DNA of 64,000 nucleotides from Algoriphagus machipongonensis (GTDB lineage: Bacteria; Bacteroidota; Bacteroidia; Cytophagales; Cyclobacteriaceae). Shown here piece by piece: positions 61,822 to 64,000 of the stretch. The stretch spans positions 1,268,501 to 1,332,500 of the forward strand of contig NZ_CM001023.1 of the NCBI RefSeq assembly GCF_000166275.1, read 5' to 3'. Both the position numbers and the translations under genes were made by a program. The notes under the pieces were generated by a model. The model had not been told where the DNA came from and did no database searches. It saw only the letters and a list, made by a program, of their open reading frames with translations. The number at the start of each line of letters is the position of its first letter. The stretch's first letter is position 1.

Positions 61822-63301
61822 ATGCCCAGTCAATTTTGTCTTTCATATCTTTTACTACAAATCCCAAGTCTTTCAAACCTGCTCTGATTTCATCAACTTT
61901 TGCGTAATCCCGAGCTGTTTTCGCCTCTGAATAAAGTGTCAAAAGCAGATTAATCATTTTGTTTTGAGTATCTGATTTCTCTTCAGTTAAACCTAGGATA
62001 TCTTCCACGAAAGTAATGAAAGTGGAAATCAATTTTGAAAATACTTCTTCTCCAAAAACGGCGGGCTTTAGCTGCCCTGTGTAAATGGAATTGATCTTTT
62101 TCAATAAATTAAATAAATGGCCAATTGCCTGAGCGGTGTTGAAATCATCATCCATTGCCCGGTAAGCATTGGTAATACTGTTTTCAATTTGCTCAATCTG
62201 TTTCTCATCTACTGGCACATCCGATGTTTGATATTCCAGCATTTTGGCGATTCTCAAACCATTAATCAGTTTCTTATATCCTTTTTGAGCTGCTTTTAAG
62301 GCATCATTGGAGAAATCTAGAGTAGATCGATAATGGGCAGTCAAAATAAAATAACGAATGGTCATCGGGCTATAAGCCTGCTCAAGCAGTTTATGTTCTC
62401 CTTTGAATAATTCCTGAAGGGTAATAAAATTACCTAAGGACTTACCCATTTTCTGCCCGTTGATGGTAATCATGTTATTGTGCATCCAGTAGTTTACCGG
62501 ATCCTGATGGTTACATGCATTACCCTGTGCTATTTCACACTCATGATGCGGGAACATCAAATCCATTCCACCACCGTGTATATCGAAGTGATTGCCCAAG
62601 TACTTTGAACTCATGGCTGTACATTCTAGGTGCCATCCAGGAAAACCGATTCCCCAGGGAGACTCCCATTTCATCAAATGCTCAGGAGCTGCATTTTTCC
62701 ATAAGGCAAAGTCTACAGGGTTTCTCTTTTCGCTTTGACCATCTAGATCTCTGCTGCCACTCATTAGCTCCTCTATTACTCTCCCTGAAAGTCTTCCATA
62801 AGGAGTCTTTTCATTGTACTTCAAAGTATCGAAATATACGGAGCCATTGACCTCATAGGCTAATCCTTCCTTTAATATGGCTTCAACAAGAGCGATTTGT
62901 TCAGGAATATGACCTGTTGCTCTTGGTTCAATATTCGGTTTCCAAGTATTTAACAAGGCCATATCTCTATGGTAGGAGTCAGTGTATTGCTGAGCGATCT
63001 CCATGGGTTCCAACTTCTCAAGTTTCGCTTTCTTGGCAATTTTATCTTCTCCCTCATCAGCATCACCTTGCAAATGGCCTACGTCAGTAATGTTTCTGAC
63101 ATAGCGAACTCTATAATCCAAGTGTGTCAAGTATCGGTTGACTGTATCAAAAGTGATTGCCGGACGGGCATGACCTAAGTGTGCATCACCGTAAACTGTC
63201 GGGCCACAAACATATAAACCTACGAAAGGAGGATTGATGGCTTGGAAATTCTCTTTCTTGCGGGAAAGAGTGTTGTATAGCTTTAAATTATGCGATTTCA
63301 T
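61811..63301 (-). CDS. cysS: cysteine-tRNA ligase
   Basis: A 496-residue class I aminoacyl-tRNA synthetase charging cysteine to tRNA-Cys. The zinc Cys (C32 in [18 protein letters not shown]), the HIGH-type HLGH at 41-44, [13 protein letters not shown] with a second zinc ligand, the [17 protein letters not shown] segment and the KMGKSLGNF (KMSKS) motif are all present. Full length. Upstream lies a short gap with a heptamer tract and the purH terminator. Confidence 0.96.
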   Translation of the reverse strand: MKSHNLKLYNTLSRKKENFQAINPPFVGLYVCGPTVYGDAHLGHARPAITFDTVNRYLTHLDYRVRYVRNITDVGHLQGDADEGEDKIAKKAKLEKLEPMEIAQQYTDSYHRDMALLNTWKPNIEPRATGHIPEQIALVEAILKEGLAYEVNGSVYFDTLKYNEKTPYGRLSGRVIEELMSGSRDLDGQSEKRNPVDFALWKNAAPEHLMKWESPWGIGFPGWHLECTAMSSKYLGNHFDIHGGGMDLMFPHHECEIAQGNACNHQDPVNYWMHNNMITINGQKMGKSLGNFITLQELFKGEHKLLEQAYSPMTIRYFILTAHYRSTLDFSNDALKAAQKGYKKLINGLRIAKMLEYQTSDVPVDEKQIEQIENSITNAYRAMDDDFNTAQAIGHLFNLLKKINSIYTGQLKPAVFGEEVFSKLISTFITFVEDILGLTEEKSDTQNKMINLLLTLYSEAKTARDYAKVDEIRAGLKDLGFVVKDMKDKIDWAYEE

Positions 63302-63310
63302 AGGATGAAT

Positions 63311-63338
63311 GAGGTACGAGGTATAAAATACCGTGTAC
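63311..63338. repeat. heptamer tract with GTAC core upstream of cysS
   Basis: Four 7-mers in register: GAGGTAC, GAGGTAT, AAAATAC, CGTGTAC. It starts 10 bases before the cysS start codon, as the tract at 8462-8496 does for the FG-GAP gene. Confidence 0.5.
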
Positions 63339-63530
63339 GGTTTAAATCCGATTTTGATTCAGTCTGCAAAATAGCAGATTCAAACGGGGAAATGAAAGGT
63401 AAATAGAATTAGGTTAATGTAAGTTCAATCGCGATTGTCTTACTGGTATATTGTTTTAAATAAATGGAAAAGCCATTTTCCTGATAGAGTTCTTTTCCTT
63501 CAGTTTATCGGTCTTGAGTATCATAAAAAA

Positions 63531-63559
63531 GACCTTCGAAGTTTTGAATTCCGAAGGTC
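63531..63559 (-). terminator. rho-independent terminator of purH
   Basis: Perfect 8-bp stem GACCTTCG/CGAAGGTC (63531-63538, 63552-63559) with a 13-base loop; on the minus strand it is followed by a run of six T (63525-63530). Confidence 0.88.
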
Positions 63560-63561
63560 TT

Positions 63562-63596
63562 GATTCTAGGTTCTAAAATCTAGTATCCAGAATTAA
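63562..63596. repeat. heptamer tract abutting the purH stop codon
   Basis: Five 7-mers in register: GATTCTA, GGTTCTA, AAATCTA, GTATCCA, GAATTAA. The last overlaps the purH stop (63593-63595), as the array at 8553-8640 overlaps its neighbour's stop. Confidence 0.5.
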
Positions 63597-64000
63597 TGCT
63601 TAAAGTGTCTTACTCCGGTCATCACCATCGATATTCCATTTTCATCACAGTAGTCAATACTCAACTGATCTTTGATAGAACCGCCTGGCTGAACAACTGA
63701 TGTGATACCAGCTTTATGAGCGATCTCTACACAGTCTGGAAATGGGAAGAATGCATCAGATGCCATTACTGCTCCATTTAGATCAAAGCCAAAGGACTTT
63801 GCCTTTTCAATGGCTTGTTGCAATGCATCAACTCTTGAAGTTTGCCCCACACCAGAAGAAAACATCTGGTTTCCGTTACTAAGGATAATGGTGTTTGATT
63901 TGGTGTGTTTACAGATTTTCGCAGCGAATACCAAAGCGTCTTTTTCTTCTTCAGTTGGCACTTTTTTAGTAGCAACTGTGAAGTCTGCCTTAGTTTCAGT
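63593..64000 (-). CDS. purH: bifunctional AICAR transformylase/IMP cyclohydrolase, C-terminal part (partial)
   Basis: The last 135 or so codons of purH; the gene continues beyond the right edge of the window (the frame is open to base 64000, with TKADFTVATKKVPTEEEKDA at the boundary). The visible part is the transformylase domain: SNTIILSNGNQMFSSGVGQ, SRVDALQQAIEKA, GAVMASDAFFPFPDCVEIA and the C-terminal MVMTGVRHFKH, all highly conserved. It acts in the last two steps of purine synthesis. Followed by a clear terminator. Confidence 0.95.
   Translation of the reverse strand, partial: TETKADFTVATKKVPTEEEKDALVFAAKICKHTKSNTIILSNGNQMFSSGVGQTSRVDALQQAIEKAKSFGFDLNGAVMASDAFFPFPDCVEIAHKAGITSVVQPGGSIKDQLSIDYCDENGISMVMTGVRHFKH

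Overview
The window looks like a chromosome segment from a marine-type Bacteroidota, most likely a Cyclobacteriaceae (Algoriphagus-like) bacterium. The evidence is a SusC/SusD pair, many Bacteroidota lipoprotein signals, DUF2911, DUF1080 and NIPSNAP families, A-rich rather than strong Shine-Dalgarno leaders, an AT-rich composition and a complete ebo cluster. The assignment is inferred from gene content; there is no rRNA in the window and I recognised no tRNA. Nearly every gene is placed; the only gene-free stretch over 300 bases is about 32961-33452.

Layout. 1-2619: end of a DUF4350 / MoxR / DUF58 operon. 2669-4036: secreted sulfatase. 4037-7315: small accessory island (GNAT, DUF2971, MscS plus DUF1003) with repeats at its unit borders and a gene remnant at its left edge. 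7316-13477: secreted FG-GAP protein, a large SGNH/dehydrogenase/cytochrome c lipoprotein, DUF2911 protein and a secreted TIM-barrel protein, followed by a Tat-signal propeller, a VOC protein and an AlkB-like oxygenase (13568-15655).

15658-26083 is a complete L-rhamnose-to-pyruvate block. On the minus strand a bifunctional rhamnulose-1-phosphate aldolase/lactaldehyde dehydrogenase, a GntR regulator, an FGGY kinase and lutABC form one apparent operon. Divergently on the plus strand lie an NCS1-type permease, a 62-residue membrane protein and a rhaI-type isomerase. A second, protein-identical copy of the aldolase/dehydrogenase lies 10,003 bp away at 30840-32960, divergent from a SusC/SusD locus. 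Both divergent promoter regions carry the same 10-bp-spaced CAGGAY direct-repeat motif (five sites), which ties the SusC/SusD locus to rhamnose control.

33453-48115 is a glycan-uptake and oxidation region with no recognisable glycoside hydrolase or lyase of the usual kind: SusC, SusD, a propeller-cytochrome c lipoprotein, a DUF1080 protein, a DUF4432 mutarotase-like protein, a cupin isomerase, a TIM-barrel isomerase (frameshifted), a Gfo/Idh oxidoreductase and a sulfatase. 48333-54944 is an intact-order eboABCDEF cluster, with eboA frameshifted. 55026-64000 holds a ThuA/glucose-dehydrogenase/PKD/cytochrome c lipoprotein, galK, a LacI regulator, an M28 peptidase, cysS and the 3' part of purH.

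The least explained features are degenerate 7-bp-period repeat tracts in two intergenic regions with the same layout (one tract against the upstream stop codon, one just before the next start), the gene-conversion pattern between the two aldolase genes, and the shared operator-like motif.
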